25,096 nt of DNA from an uncultured Lachnospiraceae bacterium (GCA_905201915.1 CAJKQE010000026.1:1-25096), one strand, 5' to 3'; positions 1 to 6,330 are shown, counted from the first letter of the stretch. The notes: a model not told the origin generated them from the letters alone. Numbers and translations are program-made.

Positions 1-1
1 T

Positions 2-133
2 TATATTATGGCTCAGCAGGCAGGGGCAGACGAACAGCTTGCGGGACAACTTGTGGTGTTTAGCTCCGCTGCATCAGTAGTTACGCTGTTTGTTACCATC
101 TTTCTCCTGAGACAGCTTGGCTATCTTTTATAA
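2..133 (+). CDS. C-terminal end of an AEC-family (auxin efflux carrier-like) permease, partial
   Basis: Only the last 43 codons are present, read in the frame that starts at base 2 and stops with TAA at 131-133. The fragment contains GADEQLAGQLVVFSSAASVV and ends in a hydrophobic helix (VTLFVTIFLLRQLGYLL). The acidic 'GADEELA' lead-in to a final helix that stops at the C-terminus is typical of bacterial AEC permeases, which export or import small organic anions across the membrane. The call rests on this short tail alone, so another multi-pass transporter is possible. The last 41 bases overlap the end of the convergent gene on the minus strand. Confidence 0.5.
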   Translation, partial: YIMAQQAGADEQLAGQLVVFSSAASVVTLFVTIFLLRQLGYLL

Positions 134-578
134 ATTGCAGGAAGTGAGCGCTCATTTCAGCAGAAACTTTCTCAAGAGCCTCCTGATATAGCTGTTCTCT
201 ATAAATACAGTGTTCAAAGTCACATTTGGCTTCTGGAATTGCCGAAAATGTTTTGTGATTTTCGCCCTGCTTCATTCTCAGAAAGAGGGTTCTTAAAAGA
301 TTAGAATTTTGGGTGTTGACTACATCCAGATAATATTCTACGCTTTCCCGGTTTCCCTTGGAAATAGCGGTTTCAAAAGCATGACGGATAGCCCGGTCCA
401 CACTGGAAGGTTTTGTGTTACGTTTTTTAGCAATGGCAGCATATAAAGAACAGATTTTGCCAGAGCTGTAGTAGGCATCTGTATCGAATAAATCCATGGC
501 ATCATGAATATAAGTAAAGCCCTTTACATTGGCTGGTATTCCTATTTCTAACAGTACGTCTACGATTTCGCTTCTCAT
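93..578 (-). CDS. Receiver-less Spo0A C-terminal-domain protein, probable transcription regulator
   Basis: This 161-residue protein matches, over about residues 1-106, the DNA-binding domain (Spo0A_C) of the sporulation master regulator. It has IVDVLLEIGIPANVKGF near the start and the recognition-helix region SSVDRAIRHAFETA, which in Spo0A reads close to SRVERAIRHAIEVA. The phosphoacceptor receiver domain that normally occupies the first ~120 residues is absent, and the ATG lies right at the start of the DNA-binding domain, behind AAAGGA. About 55 extra residues at the C-terminus resemble nothing I know. Such a protein could bind DNA without phosphorylation control. It diverges from an XRE regulator gene and shares its promoter region. 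The domain assignment is firm; any role in sporulation is inference. Confidence 0.8.
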   Translation of the reverse strand: MRSEIVDVLLEIGIPANVKGFTYIHDAMDLFDTDAYYSSGKICSLYAAIAKKRNTKPSSVDRAIRHAFETAISKGNRESVEYYLDVVNTQNSNLLRTLFLRMKQGENHKTFSAIPEAKCDFEHCIYREQLYQEALEKVSAEMSAHFLQFIKDSQAVSGERW

Positions 579-625
579 TTGTTTTTTGTATCCTTTCTTT
601 CTTGTACGTGTGTCACGTTACAACA

Positions 626-654
626 ATTATATGTCATTTTGCAACATATGTCAA
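626..654 (-). promoter_or_regulatory. Promoter of the Spo0A-domain gene
   Basis: On the minus strand TTGACA (plus positions 649-654) and TATAAT (626-631) are separated by exactly 17 bases, a perfect sigma-A consensus. The start codon is about 48 bases beyond the -10 box. Confidence 0.8.
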
Positions 655-664
655 TGAGGAAATG

Positions 665-693
665 TTGACACCGTGACTATAATGGAGTATAAT
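665..693 (+). promoter_or_regulatory. Promoter of the XRE regulator gene
   Basis: TTGACA at 665-670 and TATAAT at 688-693 are separated by 17 bases, again a perfect sigma-A consensus. A second TATAAT occurs at 678-683. TTGTGACA at 703-710 falls just past the expected transcription start, where a repressor could act. Confidence 0.8.
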
Positions 694-735
694 AGGTAGG
701 TATTGTGACATTAAAATGAGAGTGCTAAAAGGGGA

Positions 736-1140
736 ATGACCATATTGAGAGACAGAATTAAAACCATCCGGAAGAATGCCGGAATGACACAACAGCAGTT
801 TGCAGAAAAACTTGGTGTTTCCAGAAATACGATTGCAACCTATGAGACAAGTGTAAGGGTTCCGATTGATGCGATTATTATTTCTATGTGCAGGGAATTT
901 GGAGTCCGGGAGGAGTGGCTTCGTACAGGAAAAGGCGCCATGTACCGGGAAACCACGCCGGATTTAGAATTATCGAAGTGGTTTGGACAAATATTAAAAG
1001 AAGAAGATACCTCTTTCAGAAAGAGATTTTTTCTGGCGCTTACCAGTTTAAAAGAAGAGGAATGGCGCTCTTTGGAACATCTTACAGGAATTCTGTTTTC
1101 TAAGTCTGATAACAAGTCTGAAAACAGGGAAAACCCTTGA
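736..1140 (+). CDS. XRE-family helix-turn-helix regulator
   Basis: A Cro/C1-type helix-turn-helix fills residues ~6-65: RIKTIRKNAGMTQQQFAEKL, then GVSRNTIATYE, then the tail FGVREEWLRTGKGAMY that is common in phage-repressor-like regulators of Clostridia. The C-terminal ~60 residues are charged and unrecognised. The ATG at 736 lies against the AAAAGGGG ribosome binding site, with almost no spacer. A TTG at 745 has about 10 bases of spacing and begins LRDRIKTIRK, so the true start may be TTG745 (131 residues). The gene diverges from the Spo0A-domain gene, so the two may cross-regulate or self-regulate through the shared intergenic motifs. The target is unknown. Confidence 0.85.
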   Translation: MTILRDRIKTIRKNAGMTQQQFAEKLGVSRNTIATYETSVRVPIDAIIISMCREFGVREEWLRTGKGAMYRETTPDLELSKWFGQILKEEDTSFRKRFFLALTSLKEEEWRSLEHLTGILFSKSDNKSENRENP

Positions 1141-1157
1141 AAATGCGTAAATTTGGC

Positions 1158-1186
1158 TTGACAAAGGCCTGCTTCTGTGATACGCT
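1158..1186 (+). promoter_or_regulatory. Candidate promoter of the rpmG-secE-nusG cluster
   Basis: TTGACA at 1158-1163 is followed after 17 bases by TACGCT at 1181-1186, preceded by TGA (an extended -10). The -10 box matches consensus only partly. The expected start (~1193) would lie inside the hairpin of the upstream terminator, so new transcripts would carry only its 3' arm. Confidence 0.45.
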
Positions 1187-1219
1187 TGAACAGCGACAGT
1201 GGAAGTAGGTCTTTTTTTT
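1163..1219 (+). terminator. Intrinsic terminator after the XRE gene
   Basis: GGCCTGCTTC (1166-1175) pairs with GAAGTAGGTC (1202-1211) over 10 bp including two G-U pairs. TGT/ACA extends the stem inward, and eight T residues follow (1212-1219). Confidence 0.7.
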
Positions 1220-1231
1220 GTGCCTAATTTG

Positions 1232-1329
1232 CCGCAGATGCGGTGGACTTATCACGAAAAGGAGGTCTTTGTCGCAGTAACAAGACGTTGCATAGAGGCA
1301 GTTACGTGAAGCTGCCGGCGATAAAAGAC
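1232..1329 (+). promoter_or_regulatory. Structured leader RNA candidate upstream of rpmG
   Basis: By hand pairing, a hairpin CCGCA-GATG-CGG at about 1232-1243 precedes a branched fold. An outer stem joins GTCTTT+TCGC (1265-1275) to GCGA+AAAGAC (1318-1329). Inside it are GTAAC/GTTGC (1277-1291, loop AAGAC) and GGCAG/CTGCC (1297-1316). The fold closes four bases before the rpmG ribosome binding site. I do not recognise it as a named riboswitch. A ribosomal-protein or translation-linked leader is the natural guess. Confidence 0.4.
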
Positions 1330-1348
1330 ACATGGAGGTGGAGAAGTC

Positions 1349-1498
1349 GTGCGCGTAAGAATCACATTGGCATGTACAGAATGTAAACAGCGTAATTACA
1401 ACATGACAAAAGAAAAGAAAAATCACCCAGAACGTTTGGAGACAAAGAAATACTGCAAATTCTGTAAGACTCATACATTGCACAAAGAAACCAAATAA
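1349..1498 (+). CDS. rpmG: 50S ribosomal protein L33
   Basis: A 49-residue protein that starts VRVRITLACTECKQRNY and ends CKFCKTHTLHKETK. The two CxxC pairs (CTEC and CKFC) mark the zinc-binding form of L33, a small protein of the large ribosomal subunit near the exit site. The GTG start at 1349 is supported by GGAGGTG (1334-1340) with an eight-base spacer and by the family's usual length. It heads the cluster with secE and nusG, the common order in Clostridia. Zinc-dependent L33 paralogues often exist, so this may be one of several copies. Confidence 0.95.
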   Translation: MRVRITLACTECKQRNYNMTKEKKNHPERLETKKYCKFCKTHTLHKETK

Positions 1499-1518
1499 TA
1501 GGGTTTAAGAGGTGAATT

Positions 1519-1722
1519 ATGGAAGCAGAAAAGAAACAGAAAGCTCCAAAGAAGAACAGATGGAAAGGACTTCAGGCTGAGTTTAAGAAAGTTATCTGGC
1601 CTGATAAGCAGACTCTGGTAAAACAGACTGTTGCAGTAGTATCTATCACTGCCGTTGTAGGTGTGTTGATTGCTGTTATTGACAGCGGAATTTTACAGCT
1701 GCTTAACTTATTAATTAAGTAA
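1519..1722 (+). CDS. secE: Preprotein translocase subunit SecE
   Basis: SecE stabilises the SecY channel in the membrane. This 67-residue protein has the short Gram-positive form: a basic cytoplasmic N-terminus, the signature FKKVIWPDKQTLVKQT (residues ~23-38), and one membrane segment (VAVVSITAVVGVLIAVI). A GAGGTGA ribosome binding site lies just upstream of the ATG. It sits 20 bases after rpmG and 16 bases before nusG, so the three are almost certainly one transcript. Confidence 0.96.
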   Translation: MEAEKKQKAPKKNRWKGLQAEFKKVIWPDKQTLVKQTVAVVSITAVVGVLIAVIDSGILQLLNLLIK

Positions 1723-1738
1723 GGACAAGGTGAGTAAG

Positions 1739-2260
1739 ATGTCAGAAGCAAATTGGTATGTTGTTCATACTTATTCAGGGTATGAAAACAAGGTAAAGGC
1801 CAACATTGATAAGACAATTGAAAACAGACACCTGGAGGATCAGATTTTAGAAGTCCGAGTACCCATGCAGGACGTAGTAGAGCTGAAGAACGGTGAGAAA
1901 AAACAGGTTCAGAAAAAGATGTTCCCAGGCTATGTTCTGATTCACATGGTAATGAACGACGACACATGGTATGTCGTGAGAAACACACGTGGTGTTACAG
2001 GATTTGTTGGTCCGGGGTCTAAGCCGGTTCCTCTTACAGAGGGAGAAATTGAAGCACTTGGTATTTCCTTTACAGGAGATGTTGAGATTGACTTCACAGA
2101 AGGCGACAGTGTCGTTGTCACAGGCGGTGTTTGGAAAGATACTGTGGGCGTTGTTCAGAGTATTAATGAAGCAAAACAGATTGTGACAATTAATGTTGAG
2201 CTGTTTGGTCGCGAAACACCAGTAGATTTAAGTTTCGCAGAAGTAAAGAGTCTTTCATAA
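1739..2260 (+). CDS. nusG: Transcription termination/antitermination factor NusG
   Basis: NusG binds RNA polymerase and modulates pausing, termination and coupling to ribosomes. The N-terminal NGN domain begins NWYVVHTYSGYENKVK and contains KMFPGYVLIHMVMNDDTWYV. A C-terminal KOW domain (last ~55 residues) contains GDSVVVTGGVWKDTVGVV. I chose ATG1739 (173 residues, MSEANWYVV) because AAGGTGA ends five bases upstream. An in-frame GTG at 1730 would add three residues and cannot be excluded. It is followed by the rplK leader with no terminator between. Confidence 0.96.
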   Translation: MSEANWYVVHTYSGYENKVKANIDKTIENRHLEDQILEVRVPMQDVVELKNGEKKQVQKKMFPGYVLIHMVMNDDTWYVVRNTRGVTGFVGPGSKPVPLTEGEIEALGISFTGDVEIDFTEGDSVVVTGGVWKDTVGVVQSINEAKQIVTINVELFGRETPVDLSFAEVKSLS

Positions 2261-2309
2261 GACAGACAAGAGAAATAACAGGACGCAAGGGTCATAATGT
2301 CACATGGCT

Positions 2310-2338
2310 CGTGGGAGGGACATTCCCGCAATTACCAC
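2310..2338 (+). promoter_or_regulatory. L1-protein binding site (23S rRNA mimic) in the rplK leader
   Basis: GTGG (2311-2314) pairs with CCAC (2335-2338). An asymmetric internal loop separates this stem from GGGA-CAT-TCCC (2317-2327). The 5' strand GTGGGAGG and the 3' strand ending TACCAC resemble the L1-stalk base of 23S rRNA. Ribosomal protein L1 binding to such a copy in its own mRNA is established in other prokaryotes. The same 29 bases recur before rplA. Confidence 0.75.
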
Positions 2339-2357
2339 ATTATAGGAGGTGCCGAAA

Positions 2358-2783
2358 ATGGCAAAGAAAGTAACAGGTTACATTAAATTACAGATTCCTG
2401 CTGGAAAGGCAACACCAGCACCACCAGTTGGTCCTGCTTTAGGTCAGCACGGTGTAAACATTGTACAGTTTACAAAAGAATTTAACGCAAGAACAGCAGA
2501 CAAAGGAGATTTAATCATCCCTGTTGTTATTACAGTATATGCGGACAGAAGCTTCAGCTTCATTACAAAAACTCCGCCGGCTGCAGTTTTATTAAAGAAA
2601 GCTTGCAACATCAAATCTGGTTCAGGCGTTCCAAACAAAACAAAAGTAGCTACAATTTCTAAAGCGAAAATCCAGGAAATTGCAGAAATGAAAATGCCGG
2701 ACTTAAATGCAGCATCCTTAGAGGCAGCTATGAGCATGATTGCCGGAACTGCAAGAAGTATGGGTATTACAGTAGAAGAATAA
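2358..2783 (+). CDS. rplK: 50S ribosomal protein L11
   Basis: L11 forms the GTPase-associated centre with 23S rRNA. The 141-residue length is standard. The N-terminal domain has VTGYIKLQIPAGKATPAPPV and GPALGQHGVNI; the C-terminal RNA-binding domain has IKSGSGVPNKTKVATISKAK and ends IAGTARSMGITVEE. The ATG at 2358 follows AGGAGGTG with a six-base spacer. A GTG at 2349 in the same frame lies inside the ribosome binding site and is not the likely start. It is preceded and followed by L1-binding sites, which suggests L1 feedback on both cistrons. Confidence 0.97.
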   Translation: MAKKVTGYIKLQIPAGKATPAPPVGPALGQHGVNIVQFTKEFNARTADKGDLIIPVVITVYADRSFSFITKTPPAAVLLKKACNIKSGSGVPNKTKVATISKAKIQEIAEMKMPDLNAASLEAAMSMIAGTARSMGITVEE

Positions 2784-2806
2784 TTAGTTTTGTGACTATC
2801 AACAAA

Positions 2807-2835
2807 CGTGGGAGGGACATTCCCGCAATTACCAC
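2807..2835 (+). promoter_or_regulatory. Second L1-protein binding site, in front of rplA
   Basis: An exact 29-base copy of the element at 2310-2338 lies in the 67-base rplK-rplA gap. It ends one base before the TAGGAGG ribosome binding site (2836-2842), so bound L1 would sit next to the ribosome entry site. Confidence 0.75.
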
Positions 2836-2850
2836 TAGGAGGTTATTTAT

Positions 2851-3546
2851 ATGAAACGCGGAAAAAAATACGCAGAGGCTGCAAAAGCAGTTGACCGTAC
2901 AAATTTATACGACCCAGCAGAGGCCATTTCTTTAGTAAAGAAAACAGCCGTAGCTAAATTTGACGAAACAATCGAAGCTCATATCAGAACAGGCTGTGAT
3001 GGACGTCATGCAGAACAGCAGATTCGTGGTGCAGTTGTACTGCCTCACGGAACAGGTAAGACTGTTCGCGTATTAGTATTTGCTAAGAACGCAAAAGCTG
3101 ACGAAGCACAGGCAGCAGGTGCAGACTTCGTAGGAGCTGAGGATTTAATTCCGAAGATTCAGAACGAAGGATGGTTAGACTTTGACGTTGTTGTTGCTAC
3201 ACCGGATATGATGGGCGTTGTTGGACGTCTGGGACGTGTTCTCGGACCTAAAGGCTTAATGCCAAACCCAAAAGCTGGTACAGTAACTATGGACGTTGCT
3301 AAAGCTATCCAGGATATCAAAGCTGGTAAGATTGAATATCGTCTTGATAAAACAAACATCATTCACGTGCCAATCGGAAAAGCTTCTTTCACAGAGGAGC
3401 AGTTAGCGGACAACTTCCAGACGCTTATGGGAGCTATTAACAAAGCTAGACCAAGCGCATTAAAGGGTGTGTTCTTAAAGAGCGTAACTCTGGCTTCCAC
3501 AATGGGACCAAGCGTAAAGGTTAACCCAGTTAAATTAGCTCAGTAA
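2851..3546 (+). CDS. rplA: 50S ribosomal protein L1
   Basis: L1 forms the mobile L1 stalk at the ribosomal exit site and represses its own mRNA in many bacteria. The length (231 residues) is usual. Family signatures include FDETIEAHIRTGCDGRHAEQ, VVLPHGTGKTVRVLVFAKNA, MGVVGRLGRVLGPKGLMPNP KAGTV and the C-terminal SVTLASTMGPSVKVNP. TAGGAGG lies at 2836-2842, eight bases before the ATG. The L1-site copy just upstream fits autoregulation. The gene ends 14 bases before a strong terminator, and rplJ-rplL do not follow here. Confidence 0.97.
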   Translation: MKRGKKYAEAAKAVDRTNLYDPAEAISLVKKTAVAKFDETIEAHIRTGCDGRHAEQQIRGAVVLPHGTGKTVRVLVFAKNAKADEAQAAGADFVGAEDLIPKIQNEGWLDFDVVVATPDMMGVVGRLGRVLGPKGLMPNPKAGTVTMDVAKAIQDIKAGKIEYRLDKTNIIHVPIGKASFTEEQLADNFQTLMGAINKARPSALKGVFLKSVTLASTMGPSVKVNPVKLAQ

Positions 3547-3560
3547 TAGATGAACAAATA

Positions 3561-3601
3561 AGAGGCTGTTACACTAGAGAATTAGTGGACAGCTTCTTTT
3601 T
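3561..3601 (+). terminator. Intrinsic terminator after rplA
   Basis: AGAGGCTGTT (3561-3570) and CACTA (3572-3576) pair with TAGTG (3583-3587) and GACAGCTTCT (3588-3597), with A3571 bulged and a six-base loop. A T-run follows to 3601. Confidence 0.85.
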
Positions 3602-3629
3602 ATATTCGGGGAAGGTTTTTGTTCGAACA

Positions 3630-3658
3630 TTGACTTGTAAATAATATTTTGCTAGAAT
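3630..3658 (+). promoter_or_regulatory. Promoter of the exonuclease gene
   Basis: TTGACT (3630-3635) and TAGAAT (3653-3658) are separated by 17 bases. The start codon is 40 bases downstream. Confidence 0.7.
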
Positions 3659-3698
3659 TGTTTTGCTAAGCCAATGACTGGCAAGGAGAGGTACTGAT

Positions 3699-4661
3699 AT
3701 GAATTATATTGTTTTTGACTTAGAATGGAATCAATGCCCTTACGGAAAAGAAAAAGAAAATAAAAAATTGCCTTTTGAGATTATTGAAATTGGTGCAGTA
3801 AAGCTGGATGAGAACAGAAATATAGTGGATTCTTTTCAGGAGATTATAAAACCTGTAGTTTACCACCGTCTGCATTTTCGTACGAAGGAAATTTTGGGAA
3901 TTACTTCTAAGAGATTGGAGGAAGGCATTCCTTTTAAAACTGCAGTAAAGAAATTTCTGGAGTGGTGCGGGACAGACGTAAAATTTTGCACATGGGGTTC
4001 GGCGGATTTGGTGGAATTGCAGCGGAATTTGAAATATTACAGAATGCTTTCTTTGCTGAAAGGACCTGTTTTTTACTACGATGTGCAAAAATTATTTGGA
4101 TTGATTTATGAGAATGAAAAAACAACTCGTTCCTTAGAGTATGCCATTGACTTTTTGAAGATGGATAAAGGAGATACTTTTCATCAGGCATTAAATGATG
4201 CGCATTATACAGCAGAAATATTGAAAAAAATACCGGAAAATTTCATGAAAAGAAATTATTCTATTGATTGTTATCAAAATCCTAAAAATAAGGATAGTGA
4301 GATTTATACGGTATTTAAGGATTATTCTAAATTTATATCCAGAGAATTTTCTTCGAAGGAAGAAGCAATGATGGATAAGGAAGTTACGAAAACGCAGTGT
4401 TTTTTTTGCAAACGGACAGCCAAAAAGAAAATTCGCTGGTTTTCCGTTAATCCAAAATCGCATTTGTGCCTTGCATATTGTCCGGAGCATGGCTATTTTA
4501 AAGGAAAAGCAAGAATTAAGAAAACAGATGAAGGTAAATATTATGTAGTAAAAACTTTAAAGCAAATTGATGAAGCAGAAGCATCAGAAATTCGTGAGAA
4601 AAGGGAAGCTTTAAGAAAGAAGCGTCGTATGAAAAGGCATCAGGAAAAGAAGAAAAAATAG
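3699..4661 (+). CDS. DEDDh-type 3'-5' exonuclease with Cys-rich basic C-terminal tail
   Basis: The first ~180 residues are an exonuclease domain of the DnaQ/KapD type. Motif I is FDLEWN (D7, E9), a candidate motif II aspartate is D103 in GSADLVELQ, and motif III is FHQALNDAHYTAE, with H162 and D167 in the HxxxxD spacing. Enzymes of this kind remove nucleotides from the 3' ends of RNA or DNA using two metal ions. Residues ~230-265 carry CFFC and a second pair (C257, C261) that may bind zinc, and the last 30 residues are almost all Lys, Arg and Glu, which suggests nucleic-acid binding. The gene has its own promoter and is bounded by terminators, so it is monocistronic. The substrate is unknown. 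Confidence 0.85.
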   Translation: MNYIVFDLEWNQCPYGKEKENKKLPFEIIEIGAVKLDENRNIVDSFQEIIKPVVYHRLHFRTKEILGITSKRLEEGIPFKTAVKKFLEWCGTDVKFCTWGSADLVELQRNLKYYRMLSLLKGPVFYYDVQKLFGLIYENEKTTRSLEYAIDFLKMDKGDTFHQALNDAHYTAEILKKIPENFMKRNYSIDCYQNPKNKDSEIYTVFKDYSKFISREFSSKEEAMMDKEVTKTQCFFCKRTAKKKIRWFSVNPKSHLCLAYCPEHGYFKGKARIKKTDEGKYYVVKTLKQIDEAEASEIREKREALRKKRRMKRHQEKKKK

Positions 4662-4697
4662 GGATACGCATGAAGTTTGTATGCGTATCCCTATTTT
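4656..4697. terminator. Bidirectional terminator between convergent genes
   Basis: ATAGGGATACGCAT (4658-4671) pairs perfectly with ATGCGTATCCCTAT (4681-4694) around a nine-base loop. A-rich sequence lies on the left and T-rich on the right, so it can serve the exonuclease gene and the carboxypeptidase gene. Confidence 0.9.
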
Positions 4698-4725
4698 ATT
4701 TCATAAAAAGTATCCTATATGAAAT

Positions 4726-6162
4726 TTAATCTCTGCGTTCTCTTGCTTTTTTGCGTTTACGTCTTTTAATACTTCGTTTTATATTTACAATTAGAACAAC
4801 AATATAGAAAAGAATACCTGTTACCAATAAAAACAATGTAATGTATTTCCAGGATGGAAGGAGATTGTCTTTTTCGGAAGTATTACTGTCTTTTGCAGGA
4901 TTGGGAGAAACAGATGCATCTGTTTTTGTTACTTCTTTTGGAGATAGTTCTTGAGAAACCTTTAAGATTTCATCGGAAGCCTGCATAGATGAGCTTCCAA
5001 TCTGTTGTTTTCCATAATAATAATCAATATTAAGCATATTGTTTTCTAAAGTAGTTTTATAGGTTAATTCTTCTGTTAGCTCTTTGGGAACACTGATAGA
5101 AGTGGTTTCTAAAGCTGTGGATAAAAGCCCTTTTTCTTCCAACTGTTTCCCCAGTTCATCTGATTTTGCGGGAGAGAGAGAAACAGCAGTAGTGTCAAGA
5201 CGCTGGAAGCTGTCAAAACCATAATTTAAAAGAGCTTTGGTGTCAGTGTATTGGGCAACAATATTGACGTCAGCCAATAAAGCACAGACCAGTTTTCGAC
5301 CATTTCTTTCTGCATAGGTAACCAGCGTATTTCCAGCTTTTTCTGTATATCCTGTTTTACCGCCAAGACATCCCTCATAATATTCAGAACCTTGCAAAAT
5401 CATTTTATGATGGTTATTCAGCCATCTTTCTTCATCTGTAATATTTGTTTTTGGAACGATATAATAAGGTGTTTTTACAACTTCCCGAAAAGTTTCATTT
5501 TGAAAAGCGGCTTTTGCGATGATTGCTAAATCTCTGGCTGTTGTATAATGGTTTTCATCGTATAAACCATTTGCATTGACAAAATGGGTATTGGTACATC
5601 CCAACTCTTTTGCACGTTGATTCATCATGTCTACAAAAGCAGGAACCGTAGTGCCGATATATTCTGCAACACCAGAGGAAACTTCATTGGCAGATGCAAG
5701 TAAAATTGCATAAGCACAGTCTTTCATGGTCAGTGTCTCTCCGGGTTTAATACCGATGTGGGTACTTCCTGCTTCGATGTTATTTACTTCATCTGTAAAG
5801 GTAATTTGAGTTTCAAAAGGTACTTTTTCGATTGCCAGCATTGCTGTCAGAATTTTTGTTGTACTGGCAGGAGCACGTTTTTCATCAATTCCTTTTGCAT
5901 AGAGTATCTCCTCTGTATCCATATCCATGACAATGGCTGTTTCTGCCATGACTTTAGGTCCTTCTGGCCAGCCGGGAATATTGTTTGATTGAATTTCCCA
6001 TTCGTAGCTTTCTGGAACAGGCGGTTCTTCCGGTGTTTCTGGCGATACCACAGAAGCTTCCGGTGTGGCTTCCGTTGCCATGACAATAGTTGTTCCGTTT
6101 CCTACAGTGAGTACTACACTGGTTAAAAGGGCACAGAACAAAGATAATCCCCTTTTTTTCAT
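4726..6162 (-). CDS. D-alanyl-D-alanine carboxypeptidase (penicillin-binding protein, S11 family)
   Basis: The enzyme trims the terminal D-Ala from peptidoglycan stem peptides outside the cell. It has a signal peptide (residues ~1-29), the serine motif S100-T-T-K103, the S157-A-N159 motif and the K269-T-G271 motif: the full S11 active site. After the catalytic domain comes the PBP5-type beta domain, then a Ser/Asp-rich linker. It ends with one membrane helix (~428-452) and a strongly basic cytoplasmic tail (KRSIKRRKRKKARERRD). GTGAGGA lies seven bases before the ATG. It resembles the DacF/DacB group; which sporulation or vegetative role it has cannot be told. Confidence 0.93.
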   Translation of the reverse strand: MKKRGLSLFCALLTSVVLTVGNGTTIVMATEATPEASVVSPETPEEPPVPESYEWEIQSNNIPGWPEGPKVMAETAIVMDMDTEEILYAKGIDEKRAPASTTKILTAMLAIEKVPFETQITFTDEVNNIEAGSTHIGIKPGETLTMKDCAYAILLASANEVSSGVAEYIGTTVPAFVDMMNQRAKELGCTNTHFVNANGLYDENHYTTARDLAIIAKAAFQNETFREVVKTPYYIVPKTNITDEERWLNNHHKMILQGSEYYEGCLGGKTGYTEKAGNTLVTYAERNGRKLVCALLADVNIVAQYTDTKALLNYGFDSFQRLDTTAVSLSPAKSDELGKQLEEKGLLSTALETTSISVPKELTEELTYKTTLENNMLNIDYYYGKQQIGSSSMQASDEILKVSQELSPKEVTKTDASVSPNPAKDSNTSEKDNLLPSWKYITLFLLVTGILFYIVVLIVNIKRSIKRRKRKKARERRD

Positions 6163-6200
6163 AAAAAATCCTCACTTTTTTATTACATAAACTACTGTAC

Positions 6201-6229
6201 ATTATAAGCGATTTGTAAAATTATATCAA
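6201..6229 (-). promoter_or_regulatory. Promoter of the carboxypeptidase gene
   Basis: On the minus strand TTGATA (plus 6224-6229) and TATAAT (6201-6206) are separated by 17 bases, 38 bases ahead of the ATG. Confidence 0.75.
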
Positions 6230-6321
6230 TAAATTTGGAGAAAGGGAAAATGGCAAGGTGCTTGTTATGGTAGAGGGTATAGTTTTCTCAGGAAAAATGG
6301 TTACTTTTTTAAGTTTATAAG

Positions 6322-6330
6322 TGCTATAAT
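6322..6330 (+). promoter_or_regulatory. Candidate extended -10 promoter for the lipoprotein gene
   Basis: The 318-base gap between the divergent genes is AT-rich. It holds TGCTATAAT (6322-6330), an extended -10 box with no good -35, and another TATAAT at 6377-6382. Either could drive the plus-strand gene, leaving a leader of 100-150 bases. I see no clear hairpin or known riboswitch in it. Confidence 0.35.

Larger units (their letters stand above)
611..710. promoter_or_regulatory. Cluster of TGTCA operator-like motifs between divergent regulators
   Basis: Five TGTCA motifs lie within 100 bases: plus strand at 611, 632 and 649, minus strand ending at 670 and 710 (read as TGACA on plus). They overlap or flank both promoters. 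TGTC is also the core of the Spo0A box (TGTCGAA), so the neighbouring Spo0A-type protein is one candidate reader and the XRE protein another. Binding is inference. Two of the motifs are also the -35 hexamers themselves, so part of the pattern is forced. Confidence 0.4.

Noticed and set aside
1100..1483. A 127-codon open frame on the minus strand across the rpmG leader and rpmG
   Set aside because: It lies antisense to rpmG, is Cys/Phe-rich without recognisable motifs, and has no ribosome binding site.
2310..2835. CRISPR-like repeat pair
   Set aside because: Only two copies nearly 500 bases apart, each placed before a ribosomal protein gene; the L1-site reading explains them.
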